DNA from: Acidimicrobiia bacterium
GTDB lineage: Bacteria; Actinomycetota; Acidimicrobiia; IMCC26256; PALSA-555
DNA length: 64,000 bases
Assembly: GCA_035948415.1 (NCBI GenBank)
Contig: DASZJD010000094.1
Span: forward strand, 1 to 64,000
Direction: 5' to 3'
A program made the translations under genes and the position numbers. Within the stretch, counting starts at the first letter, position 1, and each line of letters opens with the position of its first letter. The notes beneath the pieces were generated by a model. The model ran no database searches. It saw only the letters and a program-made list of their open reading frames with translations, and was not told where the DNA came from. Below, in pieces: positions 1 through 8,343 of the stretch.

Positions 1-465
1 CAGCGTCGGGGCCAGCACGGCTGGCAGTGCGTCGGCGGCAAGGTCGGGTCGTCCGCCCCTCGACACGATCGCGCCGATCCGATCTCCCTGCTGGGCGCTG
101 GCCACGAGCGCCGCCGCGGCGCCGGTGCTCGCACCGAAGTAGCCGACTGCCGCCGTCCGGCTGGCCCGGTCGTCGAGCCACGCGACCGCGGCCACGAGCC
201 GCCCAGCAAGAAGCGGGATGTCGAAGCGCAGACGACCTGCTCGCGCGTCGATCGCTTCCTCGTCCCGCGTCAGCAGGTCGACGAGCATCGTGCCGAACCC
301 GCGCCCTTCGAGCCGGCGCGCCACCTGCTGGTTGCGGGGGCTGTGGCGGCTGCTCCCGCTGCCGTGGGCGAACACGATCACTGCGCGCGCGTCCTCGGGG
401 AGTCGCAGGTCCGCCCCCACGACCGCATCCCCCGCTCGGACCTCGACCGCTTGGTGCGACGTCAC
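1..465 (-). CDS. Alpha/beta hydrolase, dienelactone-hydrolase-like (3' end outside window)
   Basis: The frame starts at a GTG (465) and stays open to base 1, so the C-terminus is missing. The visible 155 residues have the alpha/beta-hydrolase layout: a strand ending in FAHGSGSS near residue 35 (oxyanion-hole region), then the nucleophile elbow GASTG near residue 116, then a strand leading into RGGRPDLA, where the catalytic Asp region would lie. This resembles the dienelactone-hydrolase-like proteins that actinobacteria often fuse or pair with phosphoribosyltransferases; the partner would lie off the window. The substrate cannot be told. No Shine-Dalgarno is clear; the start was chosen because the protein fold begins directly after it. 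Confidence 0.72.
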   Translation of the reverse strand, partial: MTSHQAVEVRAGDAVVGADLRLPEDARAVIVFAHGSGSSRHSPRNQQVARRLEGRGFGTMLVDLLTRDEEAIDARAGRLRFDIPLLAGRLVAAVAWLDDRASRTAAVGYFGASTGAAAALVASAQQGDRIGAIVSRGGRPDLAADALPAVLAPTL

Positions 466-607
466 GGCACCAGCTCACCGGCCGCGAGGAGGTGATCCTC
501 CCGACGCGGGCGTGCGGTGGCGAGCCTGGAGCGGCGCCACCGGCCGTGGCGCGAGCCCCATCGACAACGCACCGGGCGAACGGGCGCGGGTGTACCGGGA
601 GTTCGGC

Positions 608-1000
608 TCAGCCGGCGCGCGACAGCACCTGTCGCTCGTAGGCGACGACCGTCTGGATCTGTCGGCGGCTGAGGATGCCCGCGCCGAAGGCGGGCATGAC
701 TCCCTTGCCGTTTGACACGAAGGTGACCTGGTCTTCCGCGTTGGGAAAGTCACGCACCAGTCGGCCCATCGTGAACGATGGCCCGACGCCGCCCTGGCCG
801 CGAAGGCCGTGGCAGGTCACGCACTCGGCCGTGTAGACCTTGCGCCCGGCAAGCAGGGTCGGGTCGTGGGCCAACGCGCCGGTGGGAAGGGGCGCCGAGG
901 TGCTCGCGCCTCCGCCACCCCCGCCGCAGGCAGTGAGCGCGACGACCGCGGCGATCGCAAGTGTCCCCGTTCCCGCCCGCAGGTGCCACCGGTGAGGCAC
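608..1000 (-). CDS. Monohaem cytochrome c lipoprotein
   Basis: A 130-residue exported class I cytochrome c. The N-terminus is a lipoprotein signal: a hydrophobic stretch ends in LTAC, with the lipobox Cys near residue 25 followed by a run of glycines. A single haem site CVTCH lies near residue 60 and the likely distal Met is in GVMPAFG near residue 102. The short glycine-rich linker would tether the haem domain to the outer face of the membrane, where it could pass electrons to an oxidase. It reads the same way as the YcnI-like gene and is 70 bases downstream of it, so it may share its transcript. The redox partner is unknown. The start is GTG; the signal peptide begins directly after it. Confidence 0.85.
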   Translation of the reverse strand: MPHRWHLRAGTGTLAIAAVVALTACGGGGGGASTSAPLPTGALAHDPTLLAGRKVYTAECVTCHGLRGQGGVGPSFTMGRLVRDFPNAEDQVTFVSNGKGVMPAFGAGILSRRQIQTVVAYERQVLSRAG

Positions 1001-1070
1001 GGCTCGCTCTTACTCCGGCGGAGCGGACGGCGCAACCACAGGCGCTCTCGCTCCGACTCTGTCCGGGCGC

Positions 1071-1622
1071 TCAGCCGCCCCTCGCGGCCTTGGTGAGCAG
1101 GAGGACGGGTGCGGGATGCTGAGGAGCGGGTGCGCCCTTGGTCGGAAGCTGGATCCACGACACGACGTCCCCGTTGCTGTAGGTCTGGATCGCCTTGAAC
1201 GTGAGCTTGTTCGTGTTCTTCGGCAGACCGGCGAAGACCGGGAAGAGGTCGAACGCCCCCGGTGCGATGCCGCCGTTCGTGGCGGTCCAGGTGACCTCGG
1301 TGACGGCGCTGGTGAAGGTGCCGTCGTCGGTGGTGATCGGCTTGGCCAGCGTTTGGCTCTGGGAGGTGAAGCTCCACCCCGTCTTCTGGCCCACCAGGAC
1401 GTTGGCGAAGGGATGGTCGAGGGGGAACTGGACGTCAACCTTGACCGTGTTGGCGTTCGGCTCCTCGTTGGGGACCCGGAACGAGAACACGGCGGTGCTG
1501 CCCTTCGGCTCGGAACCCGGGTCGATCTCGACGTGTGCCCACGCCGGGCTCGCCGTAAGGACCACGCCCCCGAGGACGGCAAGTGCGCTCAGGATCCGCG
1601 AGCGGCGACCGGGATGGCTCAT
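1071..1622 (-). CDS. YcnI-like (DUF1775) secreted copper-associated protein
   Basis: A 183-residue exported protein. A signal peptide (residues about 8-29, ending SPAWA) is followed directly by the mature N-terminal His of HVEIDPGS; in the DUF1775/YcnI family this His takes part in copper binding. The body has the family pattern of a beta-rich domain with TVKVDVQFPLDHPF and a conserved W-containing segment near residue 83. Unlike many YcnI proteins I see no C-terminal membrane anchor. The ATG at 1622 is preceded by AAGGAG at good spacing; an upstream in-frame extension exists but lacks a signal peptide. It is divergent from the zf-HC2/CopC-CopD genes, so the shared 137-base gap probably holds both promoters. 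The role in copper handling is family knowledge plus context. Confidence 0.85.
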   Translation of the reverse strand: MSHPGRRSRILSALAVLGGVVLTASPAWAHVEIDPGSEPKGSTAVFSFRVPNEEPNANTVKVDVQFPLDHPFANVLVGQKTGWSFTSQSQTLAKPITTDDGTFTSAVTEVTWTATNGGIAPGAFDLFPVFAGLPKNTNKLTFKAIQTYSNGDVVSWIQLPTKGAPAPQHPAPVLLLTKAARGG

Positions 1623-1759
1623 TCGGGGCTCTCCTTGTGGTGGAACGGGTCGTGAGGTAGTCGCTTGACCGGCCCGGCGAGTTCCCAGATTTGCTTTCTT
1701 CGACCGGCGAAATTGTGGACCGGGGGAACTCCGGCGCCTCCGGCGGCGACTATCTGGGC

Positions 1760-2362
1760 ATGGACTGTGTACAGATGCGTGCTGCGATCTCGGCCGATCT
1801 CGATGGCGAGGACCTGCCGGTGGCTCGGGCCGTCCTCGAGCAACACCTGCTTGGCTGTCCGGGCTGTCGGGAGTACCAGACCGCGGCGGACGTGCTGAAT
1901 CGGCGGGTGAGGCTGACTCCCGCCCCGCTCGTACCGAACCTGACCGGTCGGATCCTCGGCACGATCGGCGACGGGGCTCAGCCGGCACCAGCGACCCAAG
2001 GGCTTCGACTGGGCGTGGGCGTGCTGGGCTTGCTCCAGCTCGGCCTGTCGACCCCGGCGCTCGTCTTGGGAAGCGACGCCGGCCTGCCCGTGCACCAGGC
2101 TCGCCACCTGGGCTCGTTCGGGGTGGCGCTCGCCATCGGCTTGCTGGTCGCGGCATGGCGGCCGGAGCGGATCGCCGGGCTCTTGCCGCTGGCCACGGTC
2201 CTGGTGGTGTGCCTCGTCGGGAGTGCGATCGCCGACACGAGCACCGGTGCGGTCGCCTGGACCGCCGAGTTCCCACATCTCGTCGAGGTCCTCGGCCTGG
2301 TCGGCCTGTGGCTGCTGGACCGCGCCGACCGAGGGGTCGACCCGGAGATCTCCCTCGCGTGA
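1760..2362 (+). CDS. zf-HC2 (anti-sigma-like zinc finger) membrane protein
   Basis: About 200 residues. The N-terminal ~45 residues form a putative zinc-binding anti-sigma finger with the H-x3-C-x2-C signature (HLLGCPGC), and the rest contains four hydrophobic segments. In the ZAS family such domains hold ECF sigma factors at the membrane, but no sigma factor is visible nearby. Its stop overlaps the GTG of the CopC-CopD gene by four bases (GTGA), so the two are translationally coupled and this protein probably senses or aids copper handling. ATG 1760 is chosen because the finger begins there; ATG 1775 is possible. Earlier in-frame starts lie inside the probable promoter region. Confidence 0.7.
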   Translation: MDCVQMRAAISADLDGEDLPVARAVLEQHLLGCPGCREYQTAADVLNRRVRLTPAPLVPNLTGRILGTIGDGAQPAPATQGLRLGVGVLGLLQLGLSTPALVLGSDAGLPVHQARHLGSFGVALAIGLLVAAWRPERIAGLLPLATVLVVCLVGSAIADTSTGAVAWTAEFPHLVEVLGLVGLWLLDRADRGVDPEISLA

Positions 2363-4161
2363 CCTCGCGTCGCGCTCTCGTGCGCGTTGGCGCCCTGGGC
2401 GGGCTCTCGGCGGCGTTCGTGGTGATGCTGGCGACGCCGGCCTTCGCGCACGCGGTGCTGCTCCAGACGGTCCCAGGTGAGGGAGCGGTGCTCACCACGC
2501 CACCACGAGCCGTGAGCCTGCGGTACAACGAGCAGGTCACCGTCAGCCCCGGGTCCATCCGCGTGTACGACAGCAGGAGCAACCGGGTCGACTCGGGAGC
2601 GATCAGTGCCAGCGGCGACACCGTCCGCGTCGGAGTCCGCCCCCATCTCGCCGACGGCGCCTACGTGGTCACGTGGCGGGTGATCTCCGCTGACACCCAC
2701 CCCGTGGAGGGCGCGTTCGCGTTCCAGGTCGGGCTGGCCGCCAACGCCACGGCGCCCAACGTCACCGGGCTGGCGCAGAGCTTGCTGCACAACCAGAAGG
2801 GCGACCAGACCGTCGGCGTGGTCTACGGCGTCCTGCGCGGGACGTTGTATGCCGGCGTCGCCCTTCTCGTCGGCGCGGTGGCGTTCGCCCTCTTCGTCTG
2901 GCCCGACGCTCGTGGCTTGCGCCGCACCGCTCAGCTGCTCTGGGCGGGCTGGATCACCACCGCCGCCGTCACGGTCGTACTGATACCCGTCCAAGGGGTC
3001 TACGGCGCGGGCTTGAAACTGGACGCGCTGCTCCGCACCGATCTCATCCGGGGAGTCCTTGGCACCCAATTCGGGCACATGTCGGTCCTGCGCCTCGCGC
3101 TCCTCGTCGGCTCGGTCCCCTTGCTGCGCCTCCTGCTCCGCGATCCGGCCCGGCATCCCGTGCCCACCTGGGCCCGGCCCGCCGCGGTCGGCTTGGCGGG
3201 CGTCCTCGCGCTCACGTTCGCGCTGTCAGGCCATGCCCACACCGGCGACTACACCCCGGTCGCGATCACCGGGGACCTCGTCCACATCAACGCCATGGCC
3301 GTCTGGCTCGGCGGGCTCGCGGTGCTGGCCTACGCGGTGTTCCCCGGACGGCCCGTCGACCAACTCCGTGAGGTCGTCCCGCGCTTCTCGCGCACTGCGG
3401 TGGGCTGTGTCGCGGCGCTCGTCATCAGCGGCAGCTTTCAGTCGTGGCGTCAGGTTCGAACCTTCCACGCCCTCCGCACGACCACCTACGGCCACACCCT
3501 CATGGTCAAGCTGTTCCTCGTTCTGATCCTGGTCGTCTTCGGGGCCCTCAGTCGCCAGGTCGTCGGCTTCCTCTTCCCCTCCCGGGCGCCCGGCCGCGAG
3601 GATCGCCGGGTGCCGGTCGTGGCCGGCGGCGCCGATGACGACCGATCCGGCGCTCAGGACTCGTCCAATGCGGAGTTCGACGACGAGGACTGGGAGATCG
3701 ACGAGGAGTTCGAGCTCAAGCGGCTCAAGCGGTCGGTCGTCGCGGAGGTGCTGCTCGGCGTCGCCGTCATCGCGGTCACGGCGCTGCTCGTCAACGCCGC
3801 CCCGGCGAAGGTCGCCGCCGCCAACCGCAACGGGGGCGTGGCGGGCGTCACGCTGAAGGCGTCCCAAGTCTGGGTGGACGTCACCGTCGCACCCGGCGTC
3901 GCGCCGGGCGCCAACGACGTCCACGTCACGGCCATCCTGCCCAGCGGCGCGCCCACCAATCTGCTGAACCTCACCACGACCATCGACTACCCCAATCGCC
4001 ACATCGCGCCCCTGACGATCCCGATGCGACGCCTTGGACCCGGCCACTACCTGTCACCAGGTTTCACCATCCCCTTTCAAGGCAACTGGCGCATCACCGC
4101 GCACGCCCAAACCGACCCGTTCACCGAGGTCACGCTCGTCGGAACGGTCCCGATCGCGTAA
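2359..4161 (+). CDS. copCD: CopC-CopD fusion copper transport protein
   Basis: A 600-residue fusion. Residues 1-30 are a signal peptide ending PAFA, so the mature protein begins with His31 (HAVLLQTVPGEGA), the N-terminal copper ligand of CopC domains; the second CopC signature DTHPVEGAFAF lies near residue 113. Then comes a CopD-type membrane domain with about eight hydrophobic spans, including SGHAHTGDYTP and the conserved HINAMAVWLGGL segment. A cytoplasmic acidic stretch (DDEDWEIDEEFE) precedes a last span, and the protein ends in a C-terminal beta-rich extracellular domain. CopC would bind periplasmic/extracytoplasmic copper and CopD would pass it across the membrane, usually inward. The GTG start overlaps the stop of the zf-HC2 gene. 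Confidence 0.88.
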   Translation: MTSRRALVRVGALGGLSAAFVVMLATPAFAHAVLLQTVPGEGAVLTTPPRAVSLRYNEQVTVSPGSIRVYDSRSNRVDSGAISASGDTVRVGVRPHLADGAYVVTWRVISADTHPVEGAFAFQVGLAANATAPNVTGLAQSLLHNQKGDQTVGVVYGVLRGTLYAGVALLVGAVAFALFVWPDARGLRRTAQLLWAGWITTAAVTVVLIPVQGVYGAGLKLDALLRTDLIRGVLGTQFGHMSVLRLALLVGSVPLLRLLLRDPARHPVPTWARPAAVGLAGVLALTFALSGHAHTGDYTPVAITGDLVHINAMAVWLGGLAVLAYAVFPGRPVDQLREVVPRFSRTAVGCVAALVISGSFQSWRQVRTFHALRTTTYGHTLMVKLFLVLILVVFGALSRQVVGFLFPSRAPGREDRRVPVVAGGADDDRSGAQDSSNAEFDDEDWEIDEEFELKRLKRSVVAEVLLGVAVIAVTALLVNAAPAKVAAANRNGGVAGVTLKASQVWVDVTVAPGVAPGANDVHVTAILPSGAPTNLLNLTTTIDYPNRHIAPLTIPMRRLGPGHYLSPGFTIPFQGNWRITAHAQTDPFTEVTLVGTVPIA

Positions 4162-4357
4162 AACACGAGTTTGAGTTGGGCGCGAACGAGTCGGTCTCAT
4201 CGATGCCCTGAGTGAATGCCGAAAGGCACGGCTCGGTACGAGTACCGCGGTGGGCGGCCTCGTAGCTTCCGCAGCTGGGCTAGCGGGCCCGGTCCGGGCG
4301 GGCCTGGCGAGCTCGACCCGGACGAACGAGGGAGCAGGACGATGGAGCTGCCGCGGA

Positions 4358-5296
4358 TCAGATCCGCAGCTGAAGTGCTGGCAGGTTCTCGAGCCGTTCG
4401 ACCGCGCTGCTTGCGCTCGCGATCAGATCATCAGTCTCGAGGTCATCCGCATCTCGGGAGATGGCCAGCCCAAGCTCGGCCAGCGCCGAAGCGGTTGCGA
4501 CTTGATGGTCATCCACGTGCTCTCGATAGGTAGCCCGTCGGGGGATGACGACCGGACAGCGACCCGCGTCAAGTGCAAGCAAGACCGAACCCACGCCAGC
4601 GTGCGACACGACGACGTCGGCCTCGGCGATTGCCTTGGTCAGAGCCGTGTGGGTCAGGAAGCGGGTCACCGCTGTATCAGCTCTTGGTGGTTCGGTATGG
4701 CCGACCTGCCACGTGAGTTCGGCCCCCTCGGGCAGCGCTCGCAACACTCCGCGGACAAGTCGATCGAATGTGAAGCGCATCGTCCCGAGCATCACGACGA
4801 CTCGCAGGGGTCGATTCGGCGTTCTTCTCGGAACGGAAGGACAGAATGCCTCGAAGACCGAGCCGGCGAAATGCCAGCGACTTCCATTCCAACCGCGGGA
4901 CTGGTTGTAGAGCCGTACGCCAGGAACCGCGGCGACGAGGCGGCCCGTGAGCGACGGTCCCGTGGTGCGGGCTGCGCTCTCAATGAAATGGGCCGGGAGC
5001 CCAGTGAGCCGGGCCGCGGCGAGGTACGGAACGGCGATCGCCGCGCCCGTGCTGAGCACGAAGTCCCAACCCTCGGCTACCTGTCGGCGAGCCGGGCCAA
5101 GGGCTGCCAACGCACCGCGCCAATCGCGCGGCGGCAAGTGCGGGGCTAGATAGACGTGCTCGGAGACCGGCAACTCCTCGGCCCGTTCTCCGGGGGACGT
5201 AACCCACCCAACATGGTCCACGCCGGCCATGCGCCGACGAAGACGGACGAGCTCTGACAGATGACCGCCAGCGGACGCGACCAGTAGCGCGTTCAC
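4358..5296 (-). CDS. MurG/Alg13-Alg14-like glycosyltransferase
   Basis: A 312-residue GT-B enzyme. The N-terminal half begins MNALLVASAGGHLSEL, the glycine-rich acceptor-side motif of Alg14/PssD/MurG proteins, and contains the STGAAIAVP segment. The C-terminal half has LGTMRFTFDRL and the nucleotide-sugar site SHAGVGSVLLAL (about residues 233-244) followed by PVVIPRRATYREHVDDHQ, as in Alg13/PssE. Many bacteria split these halves into two proteins; here they are one chain. It probably transfers a sugar from a UDP donor to a lipid-linked or secondary-metabolite acceptor at the membrane. It stands alone between the copper module and tRNA-Leu, so context does not name a pathway. The reading frame overlaps no other credible gene. 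Confidence 0.82.
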   Translation of the reverse strand: MNALLVASAGGHLSELVRLRRRMAGVDHVGWVTSPGERAEELPVSEHVYLAPHLPPRDWRGALAALGPARRQVAEGWDFVLSTGAAIAVPYLAAARLTGLPAHFIESAARTTGPSLTGRLVAAVPGVRLYNQSRGWNGSRWHFAGSVFEAFCPSVPRRTPNRPLRVVVMLGTMRFTFDRLVRGVLRALPEGAELTWQVGHTEPPRADTAVTRFLTHTALTKAIAEADVVVSHAGVGSVLLALDAGRCPVVIPRRATYREHVDDHQVATASALAELGLAISRDADDLETDDLIASASSAVERLENLPALQLRI

Positions 5297-5526
5297 TCAG
5301 GAGCCCGTCGAAAAGCAGCCGGCAGGTCCTTGGTCAGGCTCCCCAGTGCGGCGGTTCGGACAGTTCTCGGCTGGGATGCTCGTTGCCGGTCGAGACATCC
5401 GAATATTCGACAACGAAGGCCAACTCCCCCTCGACCCGACCCGCGACTACTGGCCCCGGCCGTGAACTACGCGCCGTCCGTCTCGCGACATCCGCCTCCG
5501 ATGTCTTGCGACAGGACATGCGTCCG

Positions 5527-5610
<84 letters not shown>

Positions 5611-5718
5611 GGCAGGCGAAGACCCTACTTTCAGAGGACACGCGCCCGAGACTCGGGCCCGAGCGATACTGCCTCCGCTGCTCGCGTCTCCTGGTCGACA
5701 TTGGTAATCGCGGGTGGT

Positions 5719-6522
5719 CTAACTACTCGGGACACACGGCTGGTGCGGTTCAATGGGGTCACAGATGATCACGTGGTGGGTTGTGGGTGGCGTGCCCGGC
5801 TGCGATGGGCCTCCTTGCTGCGATGGGCCTCCTGGCTGCGGCACGGACGGGGGCACCGTGTACTGCGGGGGCGCCTGGTAGAGCGGATACGTCGTCGATG
5901 TCGTTGGCAACGTGAGCGTGGTGGAAGCGCTTGGGTGGACCGTCTTGACGCCGCCACTCGATCCGCTGCGGCTCCATGCCCACCCACCGAGCGCGAGCAG
6001 GGCCGCGATGAGGACGCCGGCCCCCACACCCGCCCAGCCGCCGGGGGCCCCCCGGATCCCTCCCGCGACGAGGGCGCGCAGCGTCTGCCCGGCGGCGGCC
6101 CGTGCCGCACCCACGGCCACGGGAATCGTGACCAAGGCCGCCGGGTTTTCCTCGACGCCTGCGACCAACCCTTCGGCCTCGGCCTCGACGGCCGGCGCCA
6201 CGCCCGACAGCCCCATCCGAGCCCTGAACCAGCTGTCGTAGACGTTCGCGCGGAAGAAGTCCACGATCGCTTGGCTGCTCTGGCCGACCATGGCTCGGGC
6301 CTGGGCCAGTTGGGCTCGGACAACGGCGATCTCCTGGCGGGCCAGGTCGATGGAGGACTGTTCGGTCCACCCCCCGGAATCCTCGACGGCCCATCGAAAG
6401 TTCGGGTCGATTCCTTTACTGAGTTGGGCCTGCAAGCTGCGCTCAGCGGATTGCTGGAGGGTCTGGAGGCCCTGGATCCACTGATCCAGCACTTGGGCCT
6501 CAAACCCGGGGACTGCTCCCAT
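5719..6522 (-). CDS. Unrecognised single-span membrane protein with Pro/Ser/Thr-rich tail
   Basis: I do not recognise this 267-residue protein. Residues 1-110 are mostly helical and Gln/Ala-rich (AQLAQARAMVGQSSQAIVDFF), residues 110-150 are small-residue-rich, and a strong hydrophobic segment lies near residues 172-190 (GVGAGVLIAALLALGGWAW). After it comes a low-complexity Ser/Thr/Pro/Gln tail, including two GGPSQ repeats, ending with a Cys pair in HHVIICDPIEPHQPCVPSS. That suggests a cytoplasmic helical domain, one span and an exposed flexible tail. There is no N-terminal signal. It starts three bases after the stop of the SH3-like gene, so the two form one operon. Both lie between tRNA-Leu and a copy of its 5' half, so they may have arrived together by site-specific insertion. 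Confidence 0.7.
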   Translation of the reverse strand: MGAVPGFEAQVLDQWIQGLQTLQQSAERSLQAQLSKGIDPNFRWAVEDSGGWTEQSSIDLARQEIAVVRAQLAQARAMVGQSSQAIVDFFRANVYDSWFRARMGLSGVAPAVEAEAEGLVAGVEENPAALVTIPVAVGAARAAAGQTLRALVAGGIRGAPGGWAGVGAGVLIAALLALGGWAWSRSGSSGGVKTVHPSASTTLTLPTTSTTYPLYQAPPQYTVPPSVPQPGGPSQQGGPSQPGTPPTTHHVIICDPIEPHQPCVPSS

Positions 6523-6525
6523 CGC

Positions 6526-7014
6526 TCAGTCCTCGACCGACGATTCGTCCGGAGCGCGGGCCGGAAGTTCCAGCGTTTGCAGACTCAGCCCGTCGTAGCG
6601 GTGGACCCGCTGACCTTGCAGGTCAACGAGCCACGCGGTGTCATCGCGCACCACGAGGCCGATCTCGAACGCCTTGCGCCGGAAGGTGTCGGCGTCAAGG
6701 CGCCGGGCAGCGAGGTCGTCGAGGAGCCGCCCGTACTCGCCGAGCGTGCCCTCCAGGACCGCGAGCACCTCGTCGGCTGCCTCGGCAGGCGCGTCCAGGG
6801 CCACGAGCCGCCGGCCGTCCGTCCACGCGGACCACCCGTTGGAACACAACACCCTGGCCCAGCCATCAGCGCGCTGCTCCAAGACACGCACCTCGAGACC
6901 AGCGTCCAAGGTCGCGTCTGCCGACCGGGTCGGGTCGGGCTCATTCCAGGCCCACAGCCCTCCCGCAGGAACCCGATGCGTCGGAACGAACGGCTCGGTC
7001 ATCACCATCCCCAC
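6526..7014 (-). CDS. SH3-like domain protein of unknown function
   Basis: A 162-residue soluble protein. The first ~70 residues look like a bacterial SH3-type barrel (VPAGGLWAWNEPD..., LEVRVLEQRADGWARVLCSNGWSAWTDGRRLV), with the spaced W-A-x-V and G-W-x-A-W pattern. The remainder is charged and probably helical (EVLAVLEGTLGEYGRLLDDLAARRLDADTFRRKAFEIGL), ending with a short beta-like repeat (DDTAWLVDLQGQRVHRYDG). It has no signal peptide and no membrane span. It is the upstream partner of the membrane protein ending at 5719. The start could be the GTG/ATG cluster at its N-terminus; the SH3-like part starts about 10 residues in. I assign no function; the pairing suggests a shared task at the membrane. 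Confidence 0.65.
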   Translation of the reverse strand: MGMVMTEPFVPTHRVPAGGLWAWNEPDPTRSADATLDAGLEVRVLEQRADGWARVLCSNGWSAWTDGRRLVALDAPAEAADEVLAVLEGTLGEYGRLLDDLAARRLDADTFRRKAFEIGLVVRDDTAWLVDLQGQRVHRYDGLSLQTLELPARAPDESSVED

Positions 7015-7371
7015 GTGCCGATGGGCGGTCGCCGATCGGCGCGGGCGGCGCGCTCTACGCCCCAGCGCCCGCGCATGCTGCCGCGATACCGCCGACCTCG
7101 ATCACGAGAACCACGGGCGGCCGACCGGAAGTTGCCGACACCCACCCTGACCACCCCCCGACGCCGCCCGTCGGGCCCTTCACCCCAAACCATGCGCCGG
7201 TCTCACCCACCTGTCAATCCTGCCGAAGCCAGCGGTCACCCGGAACAGCGGGGCGCGCCGCGGTACCGCCCGCCGGGACGGCGGGTCACGGCGACTCGCG
7301 GGAACGGCACGCACAAGCAGGTCAACGGGAGTATGCGTTACCGATGCGGACGAAGGCGCAGGAGCCCGAGA
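7015..7371. other. 357-base gap without a convincing gene
   Basis: This lies between the start of the SH3-like gene and the tRNA-Leu half repeat. I see no frame with convincing coding character on either strand, no intact tRNA and no clear integrase attachment core apart from the repeat at its right edge. It probably holds the promoter of the leftward two-gene operon. Confidence 0.5.
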
Positions 7372-7411
7372 AACCTGAATCCTGCGCCTCTGCCGATTCC
7401 GCCACTCGCCC
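7372..7411 (-). repeat. Partial copy of tRNA-Leu 5' half (possible attachment-site scar)
   Basis: Forty bases match 5571-5610 with only two differences, in the same orientation. On the minus strand the copy begins with the acceptor strand GGGCGAG, runs through the D-arm and stops just past the anticodon bases. The anticodon 3' strand, variable arm, T-arm and 3' acceptor strand are absent, so it cannot be a working tRNA. With the intact tRNA it forms a direct repeat bracketing about 1.8 kb with two unrecognised genes. A tRNA-targeted insertion is one explanation; a tandem tRNA duplication with partial deletion is the other. Confidence 0.8.
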
Positions 7412-7433
7412 GCGCGGCGAGGGAGCGTACGAG

Positions 7434-8219
7434 TCAGCTTCGCAGCATCCCGCCGGACACGACGTGGTCCTCTCCGGTGACGAAGGACGAGGCGTCACTC
7501 GCGAGGTAGACGACGGCGCCGACGATCTCGGTCGGTTCCGCGACCCGCCCGAGCATCGTGGCTGCCGCCGTCCGCTCGAGGAGCCCGGGGCTGGCGCGCT
7601 CCGCGCCCAGCATCATCTCAGAGACGAATGGTCCTGGCGAGATGACGTTGGCGCGCACCTTCCATGGCGCCCATTCACGGGCCATGACCTTCGTGAGCAC
7701 GACAAGGCCAGCCTTGCTGGCCGCGTAGGCGCCGTTCCCCCAGCCGCCGACGTACGCGCCGACCGAGGAGACGTTGATGATGCTGCCTCCCTGGCCGTCT
7801 CGCATCCGCGGCGCGATGAGCGCGCTGAGCCGCAACGGCCCCTCGAGGTTGACCGCCTGCAGCTTGCGCCAGTACTCGAGCGTGAGGTCGACGACGGGCG
7901 TCGAAGCGGGGTTGATGCCGGCGTTGTTGACGAGCACGTCGATCCGCCCAAAGCGCTCGAAGACCCGGTCGACGAAGGCGGGAATGGCGTCCCACTCGCC
8001 GACGTGGCAGGCCAGCCCGACCGCGTCGCGTCCGGTAGCGGCGGCTACGTCGGCGGCGACGGCGACGCACCGCTCTTGCTTCCGGCTCGACACGACGACG
8101 GACGCCCCGGCGCGGGCGAGTCCCTCGACCACGGCGCGCCCGATCCCCTTCGTGGCGCCCGTGACCACGGCGACTCGGCCAGTCAGGTCGAACAACTCGG
8201 GGAGCTGCCGGGTCGTCAT
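7434..8219 (-). CDS. SDR-family NAD(P)-dependent oxidoreductase
   Basis: A classical short-chain dehydrogenase of about 261 residues. The cofactor motif TGATKGIG lies near residue 19, NNAG near residue 96, the catalytic Ser in INVSSVGA near residue 145 and the YAASK (YxxxK) pair near residue 160. The C-terminus has the usual NVISPGPF and VTGEDHVVSGGM segments. It would reduce or oxidise a carbonyl/alcohol such as a 3-oxoacyl or sugar substrate; the exact substrate is not visible. ATG 8219 is preferred because AGGGGG lies upstream at usable spacing; a GTG at 8255 would add 12 unconserved residues. It is divergent from fhaA, and the tRNA-Leu scar sits just beyond its 3' end. Confidence 0.88.
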   Translation of the reverse strand: MTTRQLPELFDLTGRVAVVTGATKGIGRAVVEGLARAGASVVVSSRKQERCVAVAADVAAATGRDAVGLACHVGEWDAIPAFVDRVFERFGRIDVLVNNAGINPASTPVVDLTLEYWRKLQAVNLEGPLRLSALIAPRMRDGQGGSIINVSSVGAYVGGWGNGAYAASKAGLVVLTKVMAREWAPWKVRANVISPGPFVSEMMLGAERASPGLLERTAAATMLGRVAEPTEIVGAVVYLASDASSFVTGEDHVVSGGMLRS

Positions 8220-8329
8220 TCTCTGGCCCCCTGCGGGTCCGGACGGGATGGGCACCCTGAGTGCTCAGTCATCACGCTGATCTCCTCGGGGGGCGTGAGT
8301 CTGGCAGCGTTCTCCGGGCGCCGCCGCCG

Positions 8330-8335
8330 TACACT
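8330..8335 (+). promoter_or_regulatory. Putative -10 element of a leaderless fhaA transcript
   Basis: TACACT ends eight bases before the GTG of fhaA, and no Shine-Dalgarno lies in between. Transcription starting at about +7 would place the first nucleotide at or next to the start codon. The same arrangement recurs at other genes in the window. Confidence 0.45.
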
Positions 8336-8343
8336 CGCTGGCC

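Noticed and set aside
30-640. Forward frame in the first 640 bases
   Set aside because: Arg/Ser/Pro-rich translation without motifs; the opposite strand encodes a clear alpha/beta hydrolase and a cytochrome c.
4162-4357. Non-coding RNA (for example SRP RNA) after the copper module
   Set aside because: None of the conserved loop sequences of SRP RNA or other known small RNAs is visible; only a small TGCC-GAAA-GGCA hairpin occurs.
7372-7411. Second tRNA-Leu gene
   Set aside because: Only the 5' half is present; the anticodon 3' strand, variable arm, T-arm and acceptor 3' strand are missing.
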